Assembly (NCBI GenBank): GCA_031277195.1 | Contig: JAITMU010000212.1 | Coordinates: 1 to 7,347, forward strand | DNA length: 7,347 bases | Source: Gallionellaceae bacterium | GTDB lineage: Bacteria > Pseudomonadota > Gammaproteobacteria > Burkholderiales > Gallionellaceae | Direction of reading: 5' to 3' | Part shown: positions 1 through 6,070 of the stretch, piece by piece | Position numbering within the stretch: the stretch's first letter is position 1 | Layout: each line of letters opens with the position of its first letter | The notes under the pieces: model-generated | Databases searched by the model: none | What the model saw: the letters and a program-made list of their open reading frames with translations, nothing else | Told to the model about the DNA's origin: nothing | Position numbers and translations under genes: made by a program

Positions 1-1073
1 GAAAGCGCACCCTCACCCTGCCCTCTCCCAGAGGGAGAGGGATGTTTACTTCCCTCTCCCTCCGGGAGAGGGATTGAGGGTGAGGGAACACTTTTCAATG
101 CCGTATACAACCGCGTCAACGCGCCCTTCGCATCATCCAGATGCGCGTCGGAATAATTCAGCGGGCTGCGGTAGTGCGCGCGCAAAATAAAGAAGCGCAC
201 CACTTCGGCGTCGTATGCTTTCAACACTTCGCGTATCGTGAAAAAGTTGCCGAGCGACTTCGACATTTTTTCGTTGTCCACGCGCACGAAGCCGTTGTGC
301 ATCCAGTAATTCACGAACGCGCATTGGTGCGCGCCCTCAGATTGCGCGATTTCGTTTTCGTGGTGCGGGAACTGCAAATCCGCGCCGCCGCCGTGAATGT
401 CGAAATGTTTCCCGAGCAATTCGGAACCCATCGCCGAGCATTCGATATGCCAGCCGGGGCGGCCTTTGCCCCAGGGCGAATCCCATTGCACTTCTGCCGG
501 CTCGTCCGCTTTCGCGTGTTTCCACAGCACGAAATCGAGCGGGTCTTGTTTGTCGGAATCCACCTCGACGCGCTCGCCCGCGCGCAAATCTTCCAGCGAT
601 TTGCCGGAGAGCTTGCCGTAGCCCGCAAATTTACGCACCGAGTAATTCACGTCGCCGCCCGTTGCCTGATACGCCAGCCCGTTTTTTTCCAGTTGCGCGA
701 TCATCGCCAGCATTTGCGGCACGTATTGCGTGGCGCGCGGTTCGTGATTCGGACGCAACACGCCGAGCGCGTCGGCATCCTCGTGCATCGCGTCGATGAA
801 ACGCTGCGTGAGCGCATGGATGGATTCGCCGTTTTCCAGCGCGCGGCGGATGATTTTGTCGTCGATGTCGGTGATGTTGCGCACATAATCCACCGCGTAG
901 CCCGACGCCATCAACCAGCGATACACCATGTCGAACACCACCATCACGCGCGCGTGGCCGAGGTGGCAATAGTCGTACACCGTCATGCCGCAAACGTACA
1001 TGCGGACGTTGCCCGGATTGATGGGGATGAATTCCTGTTTGTCGCGGGTGAGTGTGTTGTGGATTTTTAGCAT
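1..1073 (-). CDS. cysS: Cysteine--tRNA ligase (CysRS), N-terminal part, 3' end beyond the window
   Basis: Charges tRNA-Cys with cysteine in the cytoplasm using ATP. The frame starts at the ATG at 1071-1073 and stays open to base 1, giving 357 complete codons (E. coli CysRS is 461). Seen in the translation: the HIGH-type motif HLGH at residues 37-40, KMSKS at 269-273, and the four expected zinc ligands Cys28, Cys212, His237 and Glu241, the last three shifted by three from E. coli. Residues 318-327 (ALTRLYTALK) match the start of the C-terminal helical region. Right after them, from about residue 328, the frame runs into a palindromic DNA repeat and encodes a Pro/Ser/Gly/Glu-rich stretch unlike CysRS, without a stop. 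Whether the normal C-terminus resumes lies outside the window. It is the likely second gene after glnS, 110 bp downstream. A GGGAG lies 14 nt before the ATG inside the intergenic repeat, which is long for a ribosome binding site. Identity is certain; intactness is not. Confidence 0.95.
   Translation of the reverse strand, partial: MLKIHNTLTRDKQEFIPINPGNVRMYVCGMTVYDYCHLGHARVMVVFDMVYRWLMASGYAVDYVRNITDIDDKIIRRALENGESIHALTQRFIDAMHEDADALGVLRPNHEPRATQYVPQMLAMIAQLEKNGLAYQATGGDVNYSVRKFAGYGKLSGKSLEDLRAGERVEVDSDKQDPLDFVLWKHAKADEPAEVQWDSPWGKGRPGWHIECSAMGSELLGKHFDIHGGGADLQFPHHENEIAQSEGAHQCAFVNYWMHNGFVRVDNEKMSKSLGNFFTIREVLKAYDAEVVRFFILRAHYRSPLNYSDAHLDDAKGALTRLYTALKSVPSPSIPLPEGEGSKHPSPSGRGQGEGAL
10..86. 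repeat. Double-hairpin palindromic repeat inside cysS (tails outward)
   Basis: Three perfect 9-bp inverted pairs are nested here. The outer pair is ccctcaccc at 10-18 with gggtgaggg at 78-86. Inside it are two hairpins with the same stem, ccctctccc/gggagaggg, at 21-29/33-41 and 52-60/64-72, each with a 3-nt loop. The transcript or single strand could fold as a three-way junction. The 10-nt centre is at 42-51. The true ends may extend to about 92 on the cysS side and past base 10 on the other. It resembles REP/BIME-type or MITE-like repeats; no transposase is present nearby. It lies wholly within the open cysS frame. Confidence 0.9.
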
Positions 1074-1088
1074 ATGCGTTGTCTTTAC

Positions 1089-1179
1089 TCCCTCTCCCTT
1101 GACGGGAGAGGGTTGGGGAGAGGGTGAAATGTCGAAGCGCCCCCACTCCCCTGCCCCTCTCCCGCGAGGGGAGAGGGGA
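1089..1179. repeat. Palindromic repeat pair between glnS and cysS (tails inward)
   Basis: Two copies of one unit face each other. The left unit has stem ccctctccc 1090-1098 with gggagaggg 1104-1112 (5-nt loop), then a G-rich tail ggggagaggg at 1115-1124. The right unit, read on the opposite strand, has a 10-bp stem 1154-1163/1169-1178 (5-nt loop) and tail at 1142-1151. The units are about 80% alike and are separated by 17 nt. The stem is the one seen in the cysS element, but here the tails point to the centre. It fills nearly the whole 110-bp gap between glnS and cysS. No run of T follows either stem in the minus-strand direction, so it does not look like an intrinsic terminator, though it could affect mRNA stability or cysS translation. 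Confidence 0.88.
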
Positions 1180-1183
1180 TGTG

Positions 1184-2851
1184 TTATCCCTTACCTTTCG
1201 TCCAGGAATCCTTGAGCGCAACCGTTCGATTAAACACCAACCTCTCTCCCGGCTTGTGATCGCGCCGGTCTGCAACGAAATAACCCAGCCGCTCAAACTG
1301 GTAGCGCGTTTCGGGCGCGGCGGTTGCAGCAAAGCTTTCCACCCAGCCTTGCACCACCGTCAGCGAATCGGGGTTGATGAATTCGAGAAAACTTTTTTCC
1401 TTGTCGGCGTCCGGTTCGGCAACGGTGAACAAGCGATCATACAAACGAATTTCGGCGGGCTGCGCGTGTTCGCGCGAGACGAAATGAATCACGCCTTTCA
1501 CTTTGCGGCCTTCGGGATTTTTGCCGAGCGTGGCGTGATCGATGCTGCATTTGAGTTCGACGATTTTGCCGTCGGCGTCCTTCACCACTTCGTCGCAACG
1601 CATCACATAGCTGTGACGCAAACGCACTTCGCCGCCGGGGGCGAGACGCTTCCAGCCGGACGGCGGAACTTCGGCAAAATCATCGGCTTCGATGAATATC
1701 TCTTTTGAAAATTGCACTTCGCGGCTGCCAAATTCGGCTTGCTGCGGATGCAATGCGGCTTGCTGCGTTTGTGCGCCGTCGAAGTTGGTGATCGTCACTT
1801 TCAGCGGATTGATCACCGCCATCACGCGCGGCGCGCGCGCTTCGAGGTCGTCACGAATTGCGGCTTCGAGTTCGGAGAGATCGACGATGTTCGGGCTTTT
1901 CGACACACCGATGCGACGCGCAAATTCGCGCAAGCCTTCCGGCGTGTAACCGCGCCGCCGCATGCCGCTGATCGTCGGCATACGCGGATCATCCCAGCCA
2001 TCCACGCGCTGCTCGTTCACCAGTTGCAACAGCTTGCGCTTGCTGGTGATGGTGTAATGCAGTTCCAGCCGCGAAAATTCATACTGGCGCGGATGGCAGG
2101 GCGCGCTGACGTTATCCAGCACCCAGTCGTACAGCGGGCGATGATCTTCAAATTCCAGCGTGCAAATCGAATGCGTAATGCCTTCCAGCGCATCGGAAAC
2201 GCAATGCGTGTAGTCGTACATCGGATAGATGCACCAGTCGTCGCCGGTACGAATGTGATGCGCGCGCTTGATGCGGTAAATCACCGGATCGCGCAGATTG
2301 ATGTTGGGCGAAGCCATGTCGATTTTTGCGCGCAGGGTGAGGCTGCCGTCGGCGAACTCGCCGTTTTTCATGCGCGCAAAGAGATCGAGATTTTCTTCGA
2401 TGGCGCGATTGCGATTCGGACTTTCCCTGCCCTTCTCCGTCAACGTGCCGCGATAATCGCGCATCTGCTCCGGCGTCAGATCATCCACATAGGCCAGACC
2501 TTTTTTGATCAGCTCCACCGCGTAGTCGTACAGCGCCGGAAAATAATCCGACGCCCAGCGCACGTCGCCATTCCACTCGAATCCCAGCCAACGCACGTCA
2601 TCCTGTATGGATTGCGCGTATTCCTCATTCTCTTTTTCAGGATTGGTGTCGTCAAAGCGCAGATTGCATGTGCCGCCGTAATCCCGCGCCAGCCCGAAAT
2701 TCAGGCAGATGGATTTGGCGTGGCCGACGTGCAGATAACCGTTCGGCTCCGGCGGGAAGCGTGTGGCGATGCTGCGATGCTTGCCGCTGGCAAGGTCGCC
2801 GTCGATGATCGCGCGGATGAAGTTGGATGTGGGCGCTGCGTCGCTGCTCAT
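1184..2851 (-). CDS. glnS: Glutamine--tRNA ligase (GlnRS)
   Basis: Charges tRNA-Gln with glutamine in the cytoplasm. The 555-residue product is essentially the E. coli length (554). The catalytic domain shows PPEPNGYLHVGHAKS with the HIGH-type motif at residues 41-44 and the KMSKS-type motif ITSKR at 268-272. The segment around 211-240 (MYDYTHCVSDALEGITHS, then EFEDHRPLYDW) is characteristic of GlnRS. A C-terminal beta-barrel anticodon-binding region follows from about 340, ending DSWTKGKG as expected. The ATG at 2849-2851 gives the normal N-terminus; no strong Shine-Dalgarno sequence precedes it. No YqeY-like N-terminal extension is present. It diverges from the TPR gene and is probably co-transcribed with cysS, two synthetases in one unit. 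Nothing in the reading frame looks damaged. Confidence 0.98.
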   Translation of the reverse strand: MSSDAAPTSNFIRAIIDGDLASGKHRSIATRFPPEPNGYLHVGHAKSICLNFGLARDYGGTCNLRFDDTNPEKENEEYAQSIQDDVRWLGFEWNGDVRWASDYFPALYDYAVELIKKGLAYVDDLTPEQMRDYRGTLTEKGRESPNRNRAIEENLDLFARMKNGEFADGSLTLRAKIDMASPNINLRDPVIYRIKRAHHIRTGDDWCIYPMYDYTHCVSDALEGITHSICTLEFEDHRPLYDWVLDNVSAPCHPRQYEFSRLELHYTITSKRKLLQLVNEQRVDGWDDPRMPTISGMRRRGYTPEGLREFARRIGVSKSPNIVDLSELEAAIRDDLEARAPRVMAVINPLKVTITNFDGAQTQQAALHPQQAEFGSREVQFSKEIFIEADDFAEVPPSGWKRLAPGGEVRLRHSYVMRCDEVVKDADGKIVELKCSIDHATLGKNPEGRKVKGVIHFVSREHAQPAEIRLYDRLFTVAEPDADKEKSFLEFINPDSLTVVQGWVESFAATAAPETRYQFERLGYFVADRRDHKPGERLVFNRTVALKDSWTKGKG

Positions 2852-2881
2852 GGCTGGTTGATCGCGTTTGAAAATCTGCGG

Positions 2882-2910
2882 ATTTTACCCGAAAAGCCGC
2901 GCGCCGCCTG
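2882..2910 (-). promoter_or_regulatory. Candidate glnS promoter
   Basis: On the minus strand a TAAAAT hexamer lies at 2887-2882, about 31 bp upstream of the glnS ATG, a good match to a sigma-70 -10 box. The position 17 bp further upstream (2910-2905) reads CAGGCG, a poor -35 box. The prediction rests mainly on the -10 box and on the short divergent gap. Confidence 0.35.
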
Positions 2911-2934
2911 ACCGCCCGGCTTATTTGATAGAAT
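2909..2934 (+). promoter_or_regulatory. Candidate promoter for the TPR-cyclophilin-lpxH genes, nearly leaderless
   Basis: TAGAAT at 2929-2934 resembles a -10 box, with a weak TGAC at 2909-2912 upstream in a short spacing. Transcription would start around 2940-2942, only a few bases before the ATG at 2944. No Shine-Dalgarno sequence is visible in front of that ATG, which fits a leaderless or nearly leaderless message. This is inference from the sequence only. Confidence 0.35.
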
Positions 2935-2943
2935 CTCGCCCCT

Positions 2944-3465
2944 ATGTTTACCCATTTCCCCAAAACCGCCGCACTGCTTGCCAGCCTGTTTCTGTGCTTT
3001 GCCGCTTCCGCACAAGCGGGTGAAATTCAGGAGATTGACGCGCTGCTGAAACAAGGCCAGGCCGACGAGGCCTTGCAGCGCATTGACGCGTATCTCGCGG
3101 ACAAACCCAAAGACGCGCAAGGCCGCTTTGAAAAAGGCCTGATCCTGACCCAGCAAGGCAAGGCCGACGAGGCCATCCGGATATTTTCCGATCTGACCGA
3201 GGACTACCCCGAACTGCCGGAGCCTTATAACAATCTGGCAGTGCTGTATGCGGGGAAAGGCCAATACAAAAACGCCAGGGACGCGCTGGAAATGTCGGTT
3301 CGCACCCACCCCGATTACCTCACCGCGCATGAAAACCTGGGCGACGTTTACGTCAAACTGGCCAGCGGCGCTTACGAACGCGCGGCGCAACTGAATCCCG
3401 ACGACAAAAACACGCAGACCAAGCTGAAGCTGCTGAAGGAATTGCTGTCCGCGCCAACAGAATAA
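2944..3465 (+). CDS. Periplasmic tetratricopeptide repeat protein
   Basis: 173 residues. The N-terminus is a classical Sec signal peptide: Lys7, a hydrophobic core at about 9-20, and a likely signal peptidase I site after AQA (residues 23-25), so the mature protein should be periplasmic. The rest is three to four TPR-type helix pairs: about 27-59, 60-93 (GLILTQQGKADEAIRIF), 94-127 (YNNLAVLYAGKGQYKNA) and a shortened last unit from about 128 (AHENLGDVYVKLASGAYERAA) in which the turn between helices is missing several residues. TPR domains mediate protein-protein contacts; the partner cannot be told from the sequence. It is the first of three closely spaced genes, followed after 10 bp by a peptidyl-prolyl isomerase, so a role in envelope protein assembly is possible but only inferred. 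Two TPR units share a near-identical DNA stretch (around 3059-3072 and 3161-3174). No gene symbol is assigned. Confidence 0.85.
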   Translation: MFTHFPKTAALLASLFLCFAASAQAGEIQEIDALLKQGQADEALQRIDAYLADKPKDAQGRFEKGLILTQQGKADEAIRIFSDLTEDYPELPEPYNNLAVLYAGKGQYKNARDALEMSVRTHPDYLTAHENLGDVYVKLASGAYERAAQLNPDDKNTQTKLKLLKELLSAPTE

Positions 3466-3475
3466 GGACTTTCCC

Positions 3476-4084
3476 ATGACCCGATTTAAAATTTTCTCCG
3501 CGTTGCTGCTCGGCTCCCTGCTGTGCGCTTGCACGCCAACGCAAACCTCATCCGTTCAACACACTGCCCTACAGAAAGGAAACAACCCCGTGATCAAACT
3601 GCACACCAATCATGGCGACATCACCCTCGAACTTGATCCGGAGAAAGCGCCGGACACGGTGAAGAATTTTATCGACTACGTGAACGACGGCTTTTACAAC
3701 GACACGATTTTCCATCGCGTAATCGGCGGTTTCATGATTCAGGGCGGCGGCATGGCATCTGGCATGAAGGAGAAAAAAACACGCGCGCCGATCAAGAACG
3801 AAGCGGCCAACGGCCTGAAGAATGAGCCTTACACCATCGCCATGGCGCGCACCAACGACCCGCATTCGGCCAGCGCGCAATTTTTCATCAACGTGGCGAA
3901 CAACGATTTCCTCAATCACACCTCCCCCGACATGCGCGGCTATGGCTACGCCGTGTTCGGCAAGGTGATCGACGGCAAGGAAGTGGTGGACGCCATCAGC
4001 CGCGTCAAAACCCGCAGGAGCGGTTTCCATGACGACGTGCCGGTTGAGGATGTCATCATCACCAAGGCGGAAGTGCTGAAATAA
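3476..4084 (+). CDS. ppiB: Cyclophilin-type peptidyl-prolyl cis-trans isomerase with lipoprotein signal
   Basis: Catalyses cis-trans isomerisation of peptide bonds before proline during folding. The 202-residue frame has two parts. Residues 1-19 (MTRFKIFSALLLGSLLCAC) form a lipoprotein signal with lipobox LCAC and lipidated Cys19; Thr20 follows, so outer-membrane sorting would be expected. Residues 20-38 are a short linker. Residues 39-202 are a complete cyclophilin with active-site residues Arg81, Phe86 and Gln89 in FHRVIGGFMIQGGG, and SASAQFFINVANNDFL at 131-146; Phe145 stands where human CypA has Trp121, as in bacterial cyclophilins. The ATG at 3476 has AAGGA at 3464-3468 overlapping the stop of the TPR gene. 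A second start, GTG at 3590-3592 with its own Shine-Dalgarno sequence, would give a 164-residue cytoplasmic protein, exactly the E. coli PpiB length. The cyclophilin assignment is firm; the location is open. Confidence 0.92.
   Translation: MTRFKIFSALLLGSLLCACTPTQTSSVQHTALQKGNNPVIKLHTNHGDITLELDPEKAPDTVKNFIDYVNDGFYNDTIFHRVIGGFMIQGGGMASGMKEKKTRAPIKNEAANGLKNEPYTIAMARTNDPHSASAQFFINVANNDFLNHTSPDMRGYGYAVFGKVIDGKEVVDAISRVKTRRSGFHDDVPVEDVIITKAEVLK
3574..3592 (+). promoter_or_regulatory. Internal ribosome binding site and GTG start within the cyclophilin gene
   Basis: GAAAGGA at 3574-3580 lies 9 nt before an in-frame GTG at 3590-3592 (codon 39 of the long form). The protein from this codon starts (M)IKLHTNHGDITLELD, which is where cytoplasmic PpiB proteins normally begin. 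The site is as good a start signal as the one used by the long form, so translation from both is plausible. Confidence 0.55.
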
Positions 4085-4091
4085 GCCGGAC

Positions 4092-4814
4092 ATGCACACG
4101 CTGTTCATCTCCGACCTGCACCTCAGCGCGGATCGCCCGCACATCACCGGCATTTTTTTGCGCTTCCTGCGCGAAACCGCGCCGCAAGCGGAGGCGCTGT
4201 ACATCCTCGGCGACCTGTTCGATTACTGGGTCGGCGATGATGACCTCGGCGATGCGCTGCACGAAGAAGTCACCGGCGCGCTGCGCGCGCTGGCTGACGG
4301 CGGCGTAAAAATTCATTTCATGCACGGCAACCGCGATCTGTTGATCGCGGAAAAATTTGCCGCCGCCAGCCAGGCCGCGCTGCTGCCCGACCCGACGCTG
4401 ATTCATCTTTACGGCACGCCGACGCTGCTCACGCACGGCGACGCGCTCTGCACCGACGACACCGCCTATCAGGCGTTCCGCGCGCAAGTGCGCAATCCCG
4501 AAGTGCAACGCCAGTTTCTCGCCCGCCCGCTGGCGCAACGCCGCCAGGAAATCGCACAGATGCGCGCCGCCAGCGAAGCGGAAAAACGGCACAAGACGGC
4601 AGAGATCATGGACGTGAACGACGACGCAGTGAAAACGCTGCTACGCGAATACGGCTACCCACGACTGATCCACGGCCACACCCACCGCCCCGGATGCACG
4701 GTTTACCAGCTTGACGGACATGCTTGTGAACGCTGGGTGATGGGGGAATGGGGCGCGCGGGGGAATGCATTGCGCTGCGAGAGGAATGCGTGCCGGGCGA
4801 TTGAGTTCGACTAG
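4092..4814 (+). CDS. lpxH: UDP-2,3-diacylglucosamine diphosphatase
   Basis: Fourth step of lipid A synthesis: hydrolyses UDP-2,3-diacylglucosamine to lipid X (2,3-diacylglucosamine 1-phosphate) and UMP at the inner face of the inner membrane. The 240-residue product, the usual length, is a calcineurin-type metallophosphoesterase with all expected metal ligands: Asp8 and His10 (SDLHLS), Asp41 (LGDLFDYW), Asn80 (HGNRD), His115 (THGD), and His196 and His198 (HGHTHRPG). These match E. coli D8, H10, D41, N79, H114, H195 and H197 with at most a one-residue shift. The helical insertion over about 125-170 is typical of LpxH rather than general phosphoesterases. The ATG lies 7 bp after the cyclophilin stop, implying co-transcription. 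No strong Shine-Dalgarno sequence is seen, so translational coupling is likely. The 3' end faces the lipoprotein gene 33 bp away; I see no clear terminator between them. Confidence 0.96.
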   Translation: MHTLFISDLHLSADRPHITGIFLRFLRETAPQAEALYILGDLFDYWVGDDDLGDALHEEVTGALRALADGGVKIHFMHGNRDLLIAEKFAAASQAALLPDPTLIHLYGTPTLLTHGDALCTDDTAYQAFRAQVRNPEVQRQFLARPLAQRRQEIAQMRAASEAEKRHKTAEIMDVNDDAVKTLLREYGYPRLIHGHTHRPGCTVYQLDGHACERWVMGEWGARGNALRCERNACRAIEFD

Positions 4815-4847
4815 CGAAAACCTCTCATCAAGACAAATCCGGAAATC

Positions 4848-5387
4848 CTACTCGGCCTTTTCCACCACAGCCTCCGTCAACGGCGCGCAGCCCTTGCCCG
4901 CCGCCACGCCCTTGAGAAACGCTCTGCGTCCCGTGCCTGCGATGATGGCGGCAGTCACTTGGCGCGAGTGGCGTTCGGCGCCGGTGAGTTTGCGCACCCA
5001 ACTGCGGAAGGGAATCACGTCCTTCGCCGTGCTGCGCACCGCGTCCACCGCCGCATCACCAAGTTCCTCCGCGCCGCGTTCGACAAGACTCACGTTGCTG
5101 TCGCCAGATGGCGCGTCGAGGTCTGCGCCCAGCACCGCATCGAGTTCCGCAATACTCGCCGCCAATGCGTCGCAATCGGTTTCCTCCGGCAGGGCGTAAG
5201 GCGCTTTGCGGGCGGCGGAAAGAATCGGCGGAATTTTGTCACGCACCAGATTGAGGTCATTCAGCGGCGTCACGACTGCGTGACCCAGTTCGTCGCCCAG
5301 ATCGTCGTTGGAGCTGGAAGCGGTCGCGCAACCGGCGAACAGCAGCGACGCGATCAATAAAGTGAAAAATCTGGCGTATGTATGCAT
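4848..5387 (-). CDS. Predicted outer-membrane lipoprotein of unknown function
   Basis: 179 residues; I do not recognise the family. Residues 1-20 (MHTYARFFTLLIASLLFAGC) are a lipoprotein signal with lipobox FAGC and lipidated Cys20. Ala21 at +2 predicts transfer to the outer membrane. The mature part is acidic and Ala-rich, with a low-complexity start (ATASSSNDD), predicted helices around 28-60 and 72-90, a Gly/Asp/Ser linker near 91-98, and a distinctive basic segment at 126-160 (IPFRSWVRKLTGAERHS, then RRAFLKG). Two other cysteines, Cys72 and Cys167, could form a disulfide. The start at 5385-5387 is chosen because AGGGAG (5400-5395 on the minus strand) sits 7 nt upstream and the signal peptide begins there. 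A longer frame to 5600 exists, but its extra 71 residues are translated repeat DNA. It is separated from pgpA by a repeat element, so it may be transcribed on its own. Confidence 0.82.
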   Translation of the reverse strand: MHTYARFFTLLIASLLFAGCATASSSNDDLGDELGHAVVTPLNDLNLVRDKIPPILSAARKAPYALPEETDCDALAASIAELDAVLGADLDAPSGDSNVSLVERGAEELGDAAVDAVRSTAKDVIPFRSWVRKLTGAERHSRQVTAAIIAGTGRRAFLKGVAAGKGCAPLTEAVVEKAE

Positions 5388-5407
5388 GATGAAACTCCCT
5401 TTTCCCT

Positions 5408-5531
5408 CGTCATTCCAGCGCAAGCTGGAATCCAGCCAATTAATAAAATCCGGCGCAGCCGGACACAAAAGGTTTTGTCTGCTGCGCAGGTTTGATATTT
5501 TTGCTGGATTCCAGCTTGCGCTGGAATGACG
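5408..5531. repeat. MITE-like element with 29-bp perfect inverted repeats (dRS3-like arms)
   Basis: The arms at 5408-5436 and 5503-5531 are perfect reverse complements over 29 bp, with 66 nt between them. Each arm contains a smaller hairpin, ttccagc and gctggaa around a 4-nt loop (5413-5430 in the left arm). The arm core attccagcgcaagctggaat fits the ATTCC...GGAAT pattern of the neisserial dRS3 repeat and similar repeats in other proteobacteria. The interior holds further small hairpins: tccggc/gccgga at 5449-5463 and acaaaa/ttttgt at 5465-5478. There is no coding capacity. It lies between pgpA and the lipoprotein gene. Perfect identity of the arms suggests a recent insertion or selection for pairing. 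Confidence 0.92.
5440..5468 (-). promoter_or_regulatory. Candidate lipoprotein promoter carried by the inverted-repeat element
   Basis: On the minus strand TTGTGT (5468-5463) and TATTAA (5445-5440) are separated by exactly 17 bp, a reasonable sigma-70 pair. Transcription would start near 5433, inside the element, and give a leader of about 45 nt containing the left-arm hairpin just before the AGGGAG ribosome binding site. The boxes are only partly consensus, so this is tentative. Confidence 0.35.
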
Positions 5532-5566
5532 GCATATTTTTTGATGGCTGATTGTACACCTGCGAC

Positions 5567-6070
5567 CTATAACACCACGCTCTTGACCAGCGCCATGCAC
5601 AACAGCGTGTAACCCGCCGCGAGAATGTCGTCGAACATCACGCCGAGGCCGCCGTGCAGGTTCTCGTCGAAGTGCCGGATCGGCGGCGGTTTAACGATGT
5701 CGAAAAAGCGGAACAGCGCAAATGCGAACAGCGACCACGCCCAGCCTTCCGGCGTGAACAACAGCACCAGCATGAACGCCACGATTTCGTCCCACACGAT
5801 GCCGCCGTGATCCGCCGCGCCCAGCGCGCGGCCGGTCTTGTCACACACCCAAACGCCGAAGGTGAACAAACAGGCCAGCACCGCGAGGAATTCCATGTCG
5901 GCCAAATGCGGCGACAGCAGCCAGAACAATGGAAACGCAACCAGCGTGCCCATCGTGCCCGGCGCGCGCGGAAACAGGCCGCTGCCGAAACCGAACGCGA
6001 GCAGATGCGCCGGATGGCGAAACAAAAAACGCCAGGACGGTTGCAGGTGCGATTCAGCGGAAGTGGTCAT
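5567..6070 (-). CDS. pgpA: Phosphatidylglycerophosphatase A
   Basis: Dephosphorylates phosphatidylglycerophosphate to phosphatidylglycerol in the inner membrane. 167 residues, close to the usual length. Family signatures are seen: FGFGSGLFPRAPGTMGTL at 26-43, DHGGIVWDEIVAF at 87-99 with the acidic pair Asp94-Glu95, FRFFDIVKPPPIR at 120-132, and HGGLGVMFDDILAG-like at 139-153 with Asp147-Asp148. Hydrophobic segments at about 44-57, 61-75, 97-118 and near the C-terminus fit a small multi-pass membrane protein. The ATG at 6068-6070 lies inside the end of thiL, overlapping by 17 bp in another frame, which indicates translational coupling. The thiL-pgpA pair is common in proteobacteria although the enzymes serve different pathways. 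After the stop comes a 35-bp gap and then the inverted-repeat element. Confidence 0.95.
   Translation of the reverse strand: MTTSAESHLQPSWRFLFRHPAHLLAFGFGSGLFPRAPGTMGTLVAFPLFWLLSPHLADMEFLAVLACLFTFGVWVCDKTGRALGAADHGGIVWDEIVAFMLVLLFTPEGWAWSLFAFALFRFFDIVKPPPIRHFDENLHGGLGVMFDDILAAGYTLLCMALVKSVVL

Noticed and set aside
1..86. CRISPR array or tandem repeats
   Set aside because: The repeats are inverted pairs with unequal short centres, not regularly spaced direct repeats, and no cas gene is present.
141..1070. Plus-strand open frame of 309 codons
   Set aside because: It is the antisense shadow of cysS; the product is His/Val/Arg-rich with no recognisable domain, while the opposite strand encodes all CysRS motifs.
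1089..1179. Intrinsic terminator after glnS
   Set aside because: The stems are strong but neither is followed by a T-run in the direction of transcription, and the same structure occurs inside the open cysS frame.
631..1332. Minus-strand open frame of 233 codons crossing the glnS-cysS gap
   Set aside because: It reads the ends of both synthetase genes out of frame and passes through the repeat; no initiation site or domain supports it.
1712..2911. Plus-strand open frame of 399 codons
   Set aside because: Antisense to glnS, biased composition, no domain; long antisense frames are common in GC-rich genes with this codon use.
5388..5600. N-terminal extension of the lipoprotein to a start at 5600
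   Set aside because: The extra 71 residues are translated inverted-repeat DNA and pgpA 3' sequence, and they would bury the lipoprotein signal; a good ribosome binding site precedes the start at 5387.
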